The notes under the pieces were generated by a model. The model was given only the letters and a program-made list of their open reading frames with translations, was not told the DNA's origin and made no database searches. The position numbers and the translations under genes were made by a program. 64,000 nucleotides of DNA from Rhynchopus sp. YZ270_cl-10 (taxonomy: Eukaryota > Euglenozoa > Diplonemea > Diplonemida > Diplonemidae), in assembly GCA_964035575.1 (NCBI GenBank), contig OZ037870.1:248001-312000 (forward strand), in the 5' to 3' direction. Below are positions 51,506-60,183 of the stretch, in pieces (the first letter of the stretch is position 1; each line of letters opens with the position of its first letter).

Positions 51506-52253
51506 CGGTGAAGGGGAAGGGAAGGGTTCTGTGCAAGGAAGGGAAGGGTGGGTGGGGTGGTACAGGGCCATGCAGTCGGTTGTGTGGGAAAGCAGTTCTT
51601 TTGTGTTGGTGACGACACCTTGTCCTGAGATCAGAGAGGACGCGTTTACATAACGTTCATATGAAGGAGGTGAACAGCACACTGTTCACCACTTTCATCT
51701 ACGACCAGAGAAACCTCAGCAGAGACGACACCTTGTCGCTTGTTGAGGCATGACACAGAGTGTAAACTACACTCCCGCCAGTTCAACATTATACTGGGGA
51801 TACAATCAGCCAGACAGGAAAAGTAAAAACAAAGGAAACACAAACAAGTCCGACACAGACACACACTCGGTACACATTTAACACGAAGTTGGTTCGCCAA
51901 GCTGAAGTGCCTGACGATTCTTCGAAGCATAATACACGGTGAGGGATGGGAGGGCATATTAACTTCGTGGTTCACAACTGACCATAAAAACAGTTGTTCC
52001 TTTTTCACCAGACAGCCTTGCCTCCTGTGCAGAAAATTAGACACGTGTCTTTTGTATTTCGAACGGAAACTGAAATACCACACCTTTTGGCGACGGTGTA
52101 AGTTGTGTGGGAAAGCAGTTCTCTTGTGTTGGTGACGACACCTTGTCCTGATATCGGAAAAGACCCACGATAGACCGTTCGTTGGCGCAAGGGAATGATT
52201 GGGAGAAGAACGGAAGAGAGGTGGCACCTTCTCCGCCAAAGATGCAACGCGTA
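51506..52253. other. spacer between ankyrin copies 5 and 6
   Basis: It contains the GCGTTTACATAACGTTCATA block, then the ACTCCCGCCAGTTCAACATT block, a shortened 3' module (52,003-52,060) and a block shared only with the spacer below copy 5 (GATAGACCGTTCGTTGGCGC). No gene was seen. Confidence 0.6.
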
Positions 52254-53909
52254 TTATACATCATTTGTGACAACATGGCAGGAGTGCTCCGTCGCGTCCT
52301 CCTCCTCCTCGCTCCCCTGCTCCTCCTCCGCAGTCTCCGTTGCTTCCGCCACTTCCAGCTCCTCCCGTTTCCTCTTCACCCCTCTGCTCTCCTGACCAGG
52401 TGGCGTCTTTGCAAGGCGCCCACGCAGCAGCTCCGCAGTCTCCTCTGAGTAAGACTCCGCAAGTGCGAGGCAGGTCATCCCACCGCTCGTCATGTGCAGC
52501 GGGTCTGCCCCGTTGTCGAGGAGCATCTCGCAGACGTCGAGGCTGCCCTTCACCACAGCCTGCTCCAGAGCGGTGGTGGCACCGCCGTTCACCTTTGCAC
52601 CGTGCTCCAGCAGCAGCTTCACCGCAGACACCTTCCTTGAGGAGGCTGCATGCGCAAGACACGTCCACCCCTTTGTGTCCTCCACCTCCAGGTCTGGTGT
52701 CGTCGCCTCAAACACCATCTCCATACCACACAGAGCAGCCTTGCCTGCAAGGTACATCAGAACTGTCTGCCCGTTGTCGCTCTTCTGGTTGATGTCAAGT
52801 CTCTCGCTTTGCAGAAGTGCCTGCAGGTTCAGCCAACACAGGTTCTGGGCCACGTGCATTGCGAGTGTGTCGCCGTATTCATCAAAGACGTTGGGATTTG
52901 CACCCAAGGACACAAGCTTTGCCACATATTCGTGGTCATCTGAATAGTCCACTGCGCGTGTCAAAACTGTATTGTTCCTATCCGAGCACACAGTGTCAAT
53001 GTCCATCCCACATGCCACGAGCGACTCCTCCATGTTCAGCCTAGAGCTGAAATAGTCACCCCTGCGTAGATAGGCATTTGGGTCAGCACCCTTCTGCACC
53101 AACACCTGCAATGTCTCGAGTGGAATAGGTGTGCATAACTCAACGAGCACATCACTGTCGACAGCAGCACCGTGTTCCAACAGCATCGACAGCAGGTTCG
53201 CGAACTGCTTCAGATCTTCTCGACCACACAATATTGTCACTGTGCCGTCAAGGGGAGACACAGGAATGAGTGCCTCACAGTATGGTACCGCTTTCTCCAT
53301 TGCGGCGGTGCTCAGAGCACTATCGCTCCTGCCCCACTCATCCGTAACAGGTATGAGAAGTGCCTTCAACAAATGGTTCTTGAATCTGTCAGACCCACGT
53401 GCAAGTGTGGCATCGACAAGGATTCCCATGTGGCTCTCCCTCCATTTAAGGAGTATCATTGCACTGACACACAAAAGCATGTCGTGGTCCACGATCAGGT
53501 TAAGCACAGTTGGGTCCTTCAAGGGGAGGACAGAGACCTCTCTGTGTATGCGATCAACATTGACGTCAGCCTGCAGCAACAACCCAACAACATCGTAGCT
53601 TTTACTGCGCGTTGCTGTGACAACACTACTCCAACAGAGGCCGATGCCACGCTTCGCCAGCTCCTGTACGGCAACAGCCTTGAGGGACACCACAACCTCC
53701 ACACAGCTACCCGCACTGAGGTGCGCCACACTCTCGTCGTCGTCAAGGGAAATGCCCTCGGGGACCAAACGCATCTCAAAGGCATCCCCCACACCACTCA
53801 GGTGTGCAGCAACAACACCCCGCACCACGCGACGCAGCTCCCCTATGCGTGCCTCACCCGACAGCTCGCACAGCTCCTCGTGCACACCGCATTTCACATG
53901 AAACTCCAT
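52254..53909 (-). CDS. ankyrin-repeat protein, copy 6, lacking the zinc finger
   Basis: 551 residues, start at 53,909. The centre resembles copy 1 (GIGLCWSSVVTATRSKSYDV, EWGRSDSALSTAAMEKAVPY). The C-terminus is cut after DATEHSC by the same junction as copy 5 and ends HVVTNDV. The 5' flank (GATCAGCGCTGGGTCTGGGA) matches only copy 1, so copies 1 and 6 may bound the original array. As in copy 5, loss of the finger leaves ankyrin units plus an acidic tail. Confidence 0.8.
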   Translation of the reverse strand: MEFHVKCGVHEELCELSGEARIGELRRVVRGVVAAHLSGVGDAFEMRLVPEGISLDDDESVAHLSAGSCVEVVVSLKAVAVQELAKRGIGLCWSSVVTATRSKSYDVVGLLLQADVNVDRIHREVSVLPLKDPTVLNLIVDHDMLLCVSAMILLKWRESHMGILVDATLARGSDRFKNHLLKALLIPVTDEWGRSDSALSTAAMEKAVPYCEALIPVSPLDGTVTILCGREDLKQFANLLSMLLEHGAAVDSDVLVELCTPIPLETLQVLVQKGADPNAYLRRGDYFSSRLNMEESLVACGMDIDTVCSDRNNTVLTRAVDYSDDHEYVAKLVSLGANPNVFDEYGDTLAMHVAQNLCWLNLQALLQSERLDINQKSDNGQTVLMYLAGKAALCGMEMVFEATTPDLEVEDTKGWTCLAHAASSRKVSAVKLLLEHGAKVNGGATTALEQAVVKGSLDVCEMLLDNGADPLHMTSGGMTCLALAESYSEETAELLRGRLAKTPPGQESRGVKRKREELEVAEATETAEEEQGSEEEEDATEHSCHVVTNDV

Positions 53910-54633
53910 CGGTGAAGGGGGAGGGAAGGGTTCTGTGCAAGGAAGGGAAGGGTGGGTGGGGTGGTACAAGGCCATGCAGTCGGTTGTGTGGGAAAGCAGT
54001 TCTTTTGTGTTGGTGACGACACCTTGTCCTGAGATCAGCGCTGGGTCTGGGACACGCAAAAGCGTTTTGTTTGGTTATAGGCAATATAAAGTGGACAGTT
54101 TTAAATGAGAGGACACACAAAAACGTCAGTTTGTTCGCATTAAAAAGGGTCTGTGGATGTAAAAGCTAGGGTAGGGAAAAGTTTGCATTTTTCCCCCTCT
54201 TTTTTTTTTTTTTTTTTTTTAATTTTTGATGCATGAAACGGAACCGGAAGCGTATCATGATTTTGTTCATTTAATATTGAGAAATGAAGGAGGTTAGAAA
54301 GCTAGAATTTGACACCGTAAAAGGGCAACTGTCCTTGTTGATTTTTATTGTCGCTTTTTTTCTTTTTTTTTTTTTGGTATGGAATCCGGACCACACCGCA
54401 CACCCCAAACCAGGAGTAACAGCGACACGAAATAAAGAAAACTTACAAGATGAACGAGCCTCTCGTGTGCACACATATTTACCATCAATAAAGAGATATT
54501 GATGGCAGATGACCTATCTGGGGAAACTGACAAAATGTGGAAAAAAAAAAAATGGGGTCTTTTTTGAAACATGAATAAGACTCACAGTGCATACAAATCT
54601 CAAGAAGGGTGGGGTGGGGGTCACATGATGGTA
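53910..54633. other. intergenic stretch right of the ankyrin array
   Basis: No gene was seen. It contains long T runs (about 54,200-54,225 and 54,360-54,375), a degenerate hairpin-module copy near 54,448-54,475 and AT-rich sequence. Confidence 0.5.
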
Positions 54634-55186
54634 CTAGTTAATAGTGATGCCTCCGTTCCCAGCGCCGTAGCCTTTTCCTTTTCCTCTTGCTTTTCCCTTC
54701 TTGCCGTCCTTCTTCCCTTTCCCTGAGTCAAAGTCAGAGAACCCTTTGCCCTTACCTTTCCCGCCTTTGTCACCTTTGCTTCCTTTTCCACCTTTACCCT
54801 TGTCACCGCCTTTTTCTCCCTTATCTCCTTTGCCTTTACCCTTTTTCCCCCCTTCACCGAAAGTCTGTTAAGGCAGTAAATTTAAAGAAAAGTTTATAAG
54901 ATGATACTAAGCTTAGCCACCTTTTAAATTTCATGTGAACAGAAAAATACAAATTCCCCGGCAAAACGGAGGACGTGGCTATATTCAATAACGGGGTTTC
55001 AAAAAAAAGGGCTGACCCACTTCAACGGATACGCAAATATCATGAACTGCAGCAGACCTCTTGCTACTGCCCATCTATGGTGTGCAACCCAGAACGATGG
55101 AGGGGTGGACCCGACACCATGTGTCCCGCCACTCCATTTTTACACACAACAACACATACCATCGGTGGAGGCTCTGTCACGGTCAT
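54634..55186 (-). CDS. Gly/Lys-rich small protein, two exons
   Basis: Exon 1 (55,160-55,186) encodes MTVTEPPPM. Exon 2 (54,634-54,864) encodes 76 residues beginning TFGEGGKKGKGKGDKGEKGG, with many GKG/GDK repeats, FSDFDSGKGKKDGKKG and the end YGAGNGGITIN. The join over the 295-nt intron is phase 0 with donor GTATGT and acceptor TTAACAG. The 85-residue protein is strongly basic. Gly/Lys repeats of this sort occur in nucleolar and RNA-binding tails, but no family is assigned. A short upstream ORF precedes the ATG. A decayed relative lies at 46,711-46,926. Confidence 0.6.
54865..55159 (-). other. phase-0 intron (GTATGT...AACAG) with hairpin module near its 3' end
   Basis: The minus strand reads AAGGTGGCTAAGCTTAGTATC, then ATCTTATAAAC (54,898-54,924 on the plus strand), about 30 nt before TTAACAG, with a T/C-rich stretch between. 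TATAAAC would serve as branch point. The intron is inferred from phase, canonical ends and the coding character of exon 2. Confidence 0.6.
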
Positions 55187-55406
55187 CCGCGATCCATGCA
55201 GGGTGTGCCCATCAAGTTTCTGCAATTTTTTTTTTTTTTTTTGGGGGGAAATTTTTTTTTTGCTGTGTCGACAATCGCCTAAGGACCCGCTTTTGGGAAC
55301 TTAGAGTTCTGTACTCAATATTGGACGAAGCCTTTGTTTCCCGTCTTGACGTCAACCCTTAAGAGCAATTTAAAGAAAACCCTTTTTCCCTCCCAAAAGA
55401 AGCAAT

Positions 55407-55952
55407 TCAAAACACTGTTGATTTATTTTTTTTGAAAGCCATGTGTACCTGTTGTATAAGCGTTGCGTTGGATTTATCGGCAAAGCGAACAAAGCAGCGG
55501 TTGAAGGATTTGTCGCGCGACTCAGCGATCTTGCAGGAGAGCACCCCGGAGTCGTCACCAATGAGCTTTTTAATGTCGTTTGCGGTGCTTTTGGGGGCAA
55601 GGTTTGTGAACAGCAGCTCTGCGGTCACACCAGAGCTAACTCCACACGTGACGTTCTCGCCGAAGATGGTACTCCCGTTGAATTCCTGCGCCGCAACAGC
55701 AGCTTTGTCTTCGTTTCCCATCTCAATAACTGCGGTCCGTGTCTTCCAGTCCACGGTGATCTCCGCCGCCCCCGGAAACCGTGCACTCAGCACACTCTGA
55801 TAAATCACCTCCATCTTCCCTTCAAGGTTCCCCACAACCACCGTCCGTTTCAGCCCATCCCCGGAGTCATCGCTTGCAGTCTCCTCAGACGACCCCTCCT
55901 CGACACATTCCTCCTCCTCCTCCTCCTCCTCATCCCTTTTCCGTTTTGACAT
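55407..55952 (-). CDS. small protein with two RRM-type RNA-binding domains
   Basis: 181 residues from the ATG at 55,952, which follows CATAGCACAG. Residues 1-30 are acidic and basic (MSKRKRDEEEEEEEECVEEG). RRM 1 covers about 35-105 (RNP2-like TVVVGNL, weak RNP1). RRM 2 covers about 108-178 (RNP2 ELLFTNL, RNP1-like NRCFVRFAD). The C-terminus is basic (MAFKKNKSTVF). Small RRM proteins of this kind act in mRNA or snoRNA metabolism in flagellates; the specific target is unknown. The gene is intact and intronless. Confidence 0.8.
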   Translation of the reverse strand: MSKRKRDEEEEEEEECVEEGSSEETASDDSGDGLKRTVVVGNLEGKMEVIYQSVLSARFPGAAEITVDWKTRTAVIEMGNEDKAAVAAQEFNGSTIFGENVTCGVSSGVTAELLFTNLAPKSTANDIKKLIGDDSGVLSCKIAESRDKSFNRCFVRFADKSNATLIQQVHMAFKKNKSTVF

Positions 55953-56024
55953 TATGTGTTTCTTTTTCCTGTGCTATGTTAGGGGGGAGCAAATCAATCA
56001 CAAAAAAAATCTGCATTTTTTTTC

Positions 56025-56849
56025 TCATTCTATTGACCGCACCCCCGCGTAAGCTTGGGGTGACAGAGGTTGAACTTTGCGTGCCTCTTCTCTGCAGAAA
56101 TGCGAGAGGTCGTGGAGGAGGGCCGACATTGGGTCGTCTTGACGCACCCCAGCGGGCCATGCGGTTACCTGAGATTTCGTTTGGGCGAGGGTTTCTCTTA
56201 GGTTCATTAGCATGAAACCTAGGTTGTTGTCACCTATCCCGGCACCTTCAGACCAGTACTGTTGTGAGACAGGGCCGTCGTGACAGCAAAGCAGAAAGGC
56301 CCCGCTTGTCGACAACAACACCGCCGCCTCGCTTGGAATCGAATACCGAGCCTCCAACGCCATCCCCATGCTCGCCTCCCTGCTGTGCAGTGCATGGGGT
56401 GTCCCTATCCCTCCCCGCCTCCCTTTCTCCTCCTCTCTTCTAATGTCTTCATGTGTCAACGCCTTTTCCAATGCGTTACGTACATCAACCATGTGCCACC
56501 ATTTAAGCGCAGTGTACGCAGCAGCGACACTATGAAACGCTAAAGTCTCCCCTTCAAACGATATCTCCAATTTATGCGGTGTGACCGGCCAGAAGGGGGA
56601 GAGAACTGCAGAATTTGTCATGGTGTCCCATACATCGTTTCCGTTGCGCCAGCTGAAAGGGATGCAGGCTATGGTCTGCAGGGTGCCACACCAGAGGAGT
56701 GGACGGAAGCCAGGTCCCCTTGCAATCTTATCAGGCATCATCCAGGACTGCAGTCTACGGGAGTACACCTCATACCGTATGGTATCCACCTGCAGACAGT
56801 CGTCAGAGCTGCATACTGTCTTATGAAATGTGTTAGCAGAGAGTGACAT
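56025..56849 (-). CDS. NADAR (YbiA-like) domain protein
   Basis: 274 residues from the ATG at 56,849 (MSLSANTFHK). The domain spans about residues 60-250: FWPVTPHKLEISFEGETLAF then HSVAAAYTALKWW (the YPSVEHYYQA.K region), and YWSEGAGIGDNNLGFMLMNL followed by RETL, which matches the WG.G..G.N.LG.lLM.vR end of NADAR/DUF1768 proteins. Known members are N-glycosidases acting on riboflavin intermediates or on ADP-ribose-type conjugates. A long C/T tract lies directly before the ATG, but no AG separates them, so the true acceptor (first AG is CATAAG or ACAG, inside the coding frame) and start are uncertain. Confidence 0.7.
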   Translation of the reverse strand: MSLSANTFHKTVCSSDDCLQVDTIRYEVYSRRLQSWMMPDKIARGPGFRPLLWCGTLQTIACIPFSWRNGNDVWDTMTNSAVLSPFWPVTPHKLEISFEGETLAFHSVAAAYTALKWWHMVDVRNALEKALTHEDIRREEEKGRRGGIGTPHALHSREASMGMALEARYSIPSEAAVLLSTSGAFLLCCHDGPVSQQYWSEGAGIGDNNLGFMLMNLRETLAQTKSQVTAWPAGVRQDDPMSALLHDLSHFCREEARKVQPLSPQAYAGVRSIE

Positions 56850-57642
56850 TTTGAAAATGAAGAAAATGAAGAAGAAAGAAAGGAGGGTTGGAGGGAGGGG
56901 AGGTGAACCTAAGCCTCTGCTTAGGTCACCTTGGTTGATGTAGGGGTTTTTTTGAAAGAAAACAGAATTTTTTTTATTTGAAAGACAAAGCCCTTTGGTG
57001 TGGCACCCTGTCGAATCCGTTTCCTTACCATCTTGAGTATAAAGACGAAACGCAAGCCACATCAAAGAGTGACCTGAATCTTTTAGATCAATTTCATTTT
57101 CTTTCCAAAGAGAAAAGCACACAAGGACGTTCAAAAACGCATCTTATCTTTCAAGAGGAAAACCGCCTATTCAGAACACAGGGTGTCCTGGGTTGTCGAA
57201 ACCCCTGAGAGCAGACCTGACGCTAAACAGTTACGAAAATCGCACTTTTCGGGCTTGGAATTCGGGGTTTTTTACGGGTTTTTTTACACAGGAATCAGGG
57301 ACATTGTTCGACCCTGGAGGTGAAAATCATGATTTTTTTTGCCCACATGATACGTTTCGAACACACTTATCGCTAAATATGTCGTTTTCCCCGAAAATTT
57401 TGAGACCCCACGTCCAATTTCTTTCGTTTTTGGTGCTCCGGGAGGGGTCCGTATTGACGGGTCGCTGACACAGGGAATCTATACACATACCCCCTGATAT
57501 TGACAGGTCGCTGACAGGTCGTGACACGTCGCTGACAGGTCGTTGACCGACTTCCGAAATCACCAGTTTTGAGCGAAAAAGGTCCTCAGCTCAATTCCGA
57601 AAGCAAATACGGGGGGAGCGAAGTCTTCCAACTCCTCCGCCA
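56850..57642. other. intergenic stretch with hairpin module next to the NADAR gene
   Basis: A perfect hairpin-module copy (minus strand CCTAAGCAGAGGCTTAGG, 56,902-56,932) is followed at once by the pyrimidine tract before the NADAR start. Further right is unique sequence and a tandem GACAGGTCGCT-like repeat at about 57,440-57,545. No gene was seen. Confidence 0.55.
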
Positions 57643-57950
57643 TCAGCAGGAACACCTCCGTTTTCTCTTGAACCTGTGACGCTTGTGCTGAGGTTCAAGA
57701 ATATTCCCCATCTTTTCGTTGTTAAACTCGGGTGCCTGTTCATGAAGAACCATCAGCTTCTCAATAGTACTATGAGAAAGGCGGTGGCGTCTCTTTGCGT
57801 AGATGTAGTCAGGAGAGAGAATCCTTGTTCAACAGCAACCAAAGACGGGGAGTGCACGACCGGTGCAACCTCCAAAACCCGTGCGAGAGTGTCCCCATTT
57901 TCCAAGAAAACTTCGAGAAACCGCGTTCTGGCGAAGCCACGGTACGCCAC
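57643..57950 (-). pseudogene. hAT-type transposase C-terminal remnant
   Basis: The minus strand encodes RTRFLEVFLENGDTLARVLE, then SLVAVEQGFSLLTTSTQRDA (57,753-57,950). In a second frame it continues LSHSTIEKLMVLHEQAPEFN followed by a Lys/Arg-rich end (to 57,643). This resembles the hAT dimerisation region (ERgFS.l..ikT..R..Ls..tle.Lm). One frame change separates the pieces and no N-terminal part or inverted ends were identified. It is an old fragment of a DNA transposon. Confidence 0.4.
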
Positions 57951-58199
57951 ATTTCAAAAATTGCGCTTAAAATTGCACTTTTTTCACAGCCAAACTATGT
58001 CATAAGAAGGGTGTAATGCAAGCTTGCGCCGCAGGCGCACGCACGGTACGCTACTTTTTTCTTTGGCCATATCCTTCTTTCTCACTCCTTATTGGGTTCT
58101 ACGTGCTCTGTCCATCAAATGGTGGGTCACAACATGCAGCAAAGTTTGCAACTACGCAAACTGCCCCCACGTTCACTTTGTACTTTTCCTTCAGAAGAC

Positions 58200-58420
58200 A
58201 AGTACCATCGGGAACATACGGAACTGTATTTTTTTTTTTTGCAGAGCAAAAAAAAATAATATAAAATGGCGCCGCAGGCGAAAAAAATTTAGGGCACGGT
58301 GTAAAAATATAGCTATTTACACCACAGAGTCACTCAACGCACCCTTTTTGCGGAGCAAAAAATGAAAAATGGCGCCGCAGGCAAAAAAAAAAATTGAAGG
58401 TACAGCCTCCCGGGTCAACC
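58200..58420 (-). repeat. inverted relative of the 17,986-18,496 element
   Basis: The phrases GTGTAAAAATA, CAGAGTCACTCAACG, CCCTTTTTGCGGAGCAAAAA and GGCGCCGCAGGC are the reverse complement of parts of the element at 17,986-18,496. GGCGCCGCAGGC occurs twice here and again at about 59,931-59,942. These are dispersed copies of one repeat family. Confidence 0.55.
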
Positions 58421-59128
58421 CTACAGAATTTTCCCGTAAAAAAAAAAGACTCCTCAAAATTTCCCGGGAAAAAAAAAAGATTTTCCCACGTAAAATTTCC
58501 CGTAAAAAAAACGACCTCTCAAGGATTTTGGAATTCCACTACGCGGTTTAGCAACAGCCCTGCCTGAGAGTGAGGTTTTTTTTTTTTTTTTTTGGCTAAA
58601 TAGTTCTGTGCTATTTGCGGCAGTGAAAATGGAAGAGTGGTTGAAACGTACGTAACACAGCTCGGTCGGTGTTCATGCATGGGAAGGGTGGAATGTGAGT
58701 GTTATGTAGAAAAACCGCAGAGGGAGAGGTTATCTTTTTGTTTCTGCAGCTATTGAGCTGCCTTAAGAAGGGCGTGACCGATTTTTTTTTTTTTGGCTGG
58801 ACAGAAGGCATCGCTTTTGTGTGTTGTCTGTTTTGTTCCTTTTCCAAGCTAGCTGTTTAGTGCTTAAGCTGTGAACAGTTTTTTTTTTTTTTCGCCAGAA
58901 AAAAAGAGACGTTGAAGAGTACAAACGCCTCACCATGTACACCGTCGGACGCAGGGCGGTTCTCAGGCGCGAAATTCAAAATAATTATTTTCATATACTT
59001 TCTATACTGAATAGAACGTATAATAGGGTGCACTAAAATGTACCCAAAACAAAATAAAAATAACCCAACCCAGGGATGCTATGAGCGGTCCTTTGTTTCC
59101 CTCTACCAAAGACAGCGCGATACCCTTC

Positions 59129-59248
59129 TTAGTCCATCTGGACCAGCCCGGACCATGCAGTGCCTTTTGTTACAGATGCCATCCGGCGAGAGCATCTGAG
59201 ATGTTCTCTACCAATGAAACCATTTCGTTCTATCGTTGATAAGGTTCC
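59129..59248 (-). CDS. orphan candidate 3' exon (39 residues)
   Basis: After a hairpin module (59,291-59,329), a T-rich tract and CCCGACAG, the frame GTLSTIERNGFIGREHLRCS and onward to QMD is open to a TAA at 59,129. It reads like a terminal exon, but I could not identify the upstream exon among the low-complexity frames at 59,330-60,080. It may be an unrecognised short gene or a relic. Confidence 0.25.
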   Translation of the reverse strand, partial: GTLSTIERNGFIGREHLRCSRRMASVTKGTAWSGLVQMD

Positions 59249-59290
59249 CTGTCGGGAATGAGGAGAAAAAAAAAAACATAAAAAGAGTTT

Positions 59291-59377
59291 ATAAGATGAA
59301 ACCTAAACCTCTCGTGTTTAGCCACCTATGAAAAAAGGTAGAGTTGAAATACAAAGCCCTCTCGTGACAGTGTACCT
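59291..59377 (-). other. two adjacent hairpin-module copies
   Basis: Both variants of the module lie together: CTAAACACGAGAGGTTTAGG (59,291-59,329) and ACACTGTCACGAGAGGGCTT with TATTTCAAC (59,343-59,377). Each shares the loop CACGAGAGG and a C/T tract follows on the minus strand. Confidence 0.6.
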
Positions 59378-60183
59378 AAAAAAAGTGAAAAATGGTGCCT
59401 CTGTTGGAATGGCGCAGGAATAAACACTCCTTGTGGGTTGTCGAACCCCATGGAGAAACAGTCGAACAAGCGTTGTACAAAAAAAAAAAAATAAAAATAA
59501 AAAAAACCACACACACCCGCCCCACCTGGCCAATAAAACCGAAAACGAACCGGAATGGGGGTTAGAGTATAGACCACTCCGTCATTTGTGAAAAGGTGCG
59601 TTTTTTTTTTTCCCAGTGTCTGCCCAATATACGGTGCACTTTCAACGACTCTTTTGCATTGACAACAACACAGGTAACAGATATGTGCACACAGAGAGGT
59701 ACATTTCATCTCACAGCCAATAAAAAAAATGTTGCTGTTCTCCCTTCCCCATCCCCTCCACTGTTGTAGTGGGTTTTGAAAAACAATCCCGCTGGCGCCC
59801 AAGTCAGAATCGTGGGTAAGAAAGCAAAAAGAACCATTTTTTTTCCAAAAAAGTATGAAATTTCGTTCTGAATTATGTTCTGAATGGGAGGGGGGGTTTT
59901 TTTGTGGCATTGGGGAGTTGGAGAAAATATGGCGCCGCAGGCAAAAAAAAGATCGGGTCTTTTGTTTGTGCGCCCAAAGCCGGGAAACAAAAAGATGAAG
60001 AAAAAAAAATGTGCTATTGAATGCTACAATAACCGGTGCTCCTGACCACCCCCATTTTGCGTATTTTTTGCGTAGTTGCCGCATACTCTTTTTTTTTTTT
60101 GGATTTTCTGGGAATCACGAGATTATTTTTTTTTACAAACAATATCTCCTTCACAATTTTTTTTATCCCCCTATCACCTCCAT

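Noticed and set aside
59326-60084. Minus-strand frame of 252 codons with a Cys-rich stretch
   Set aside because: It is dominated by Phe/Lys runs from poly-T/A DNA and includes a repeat-family motif; no domain pattern.
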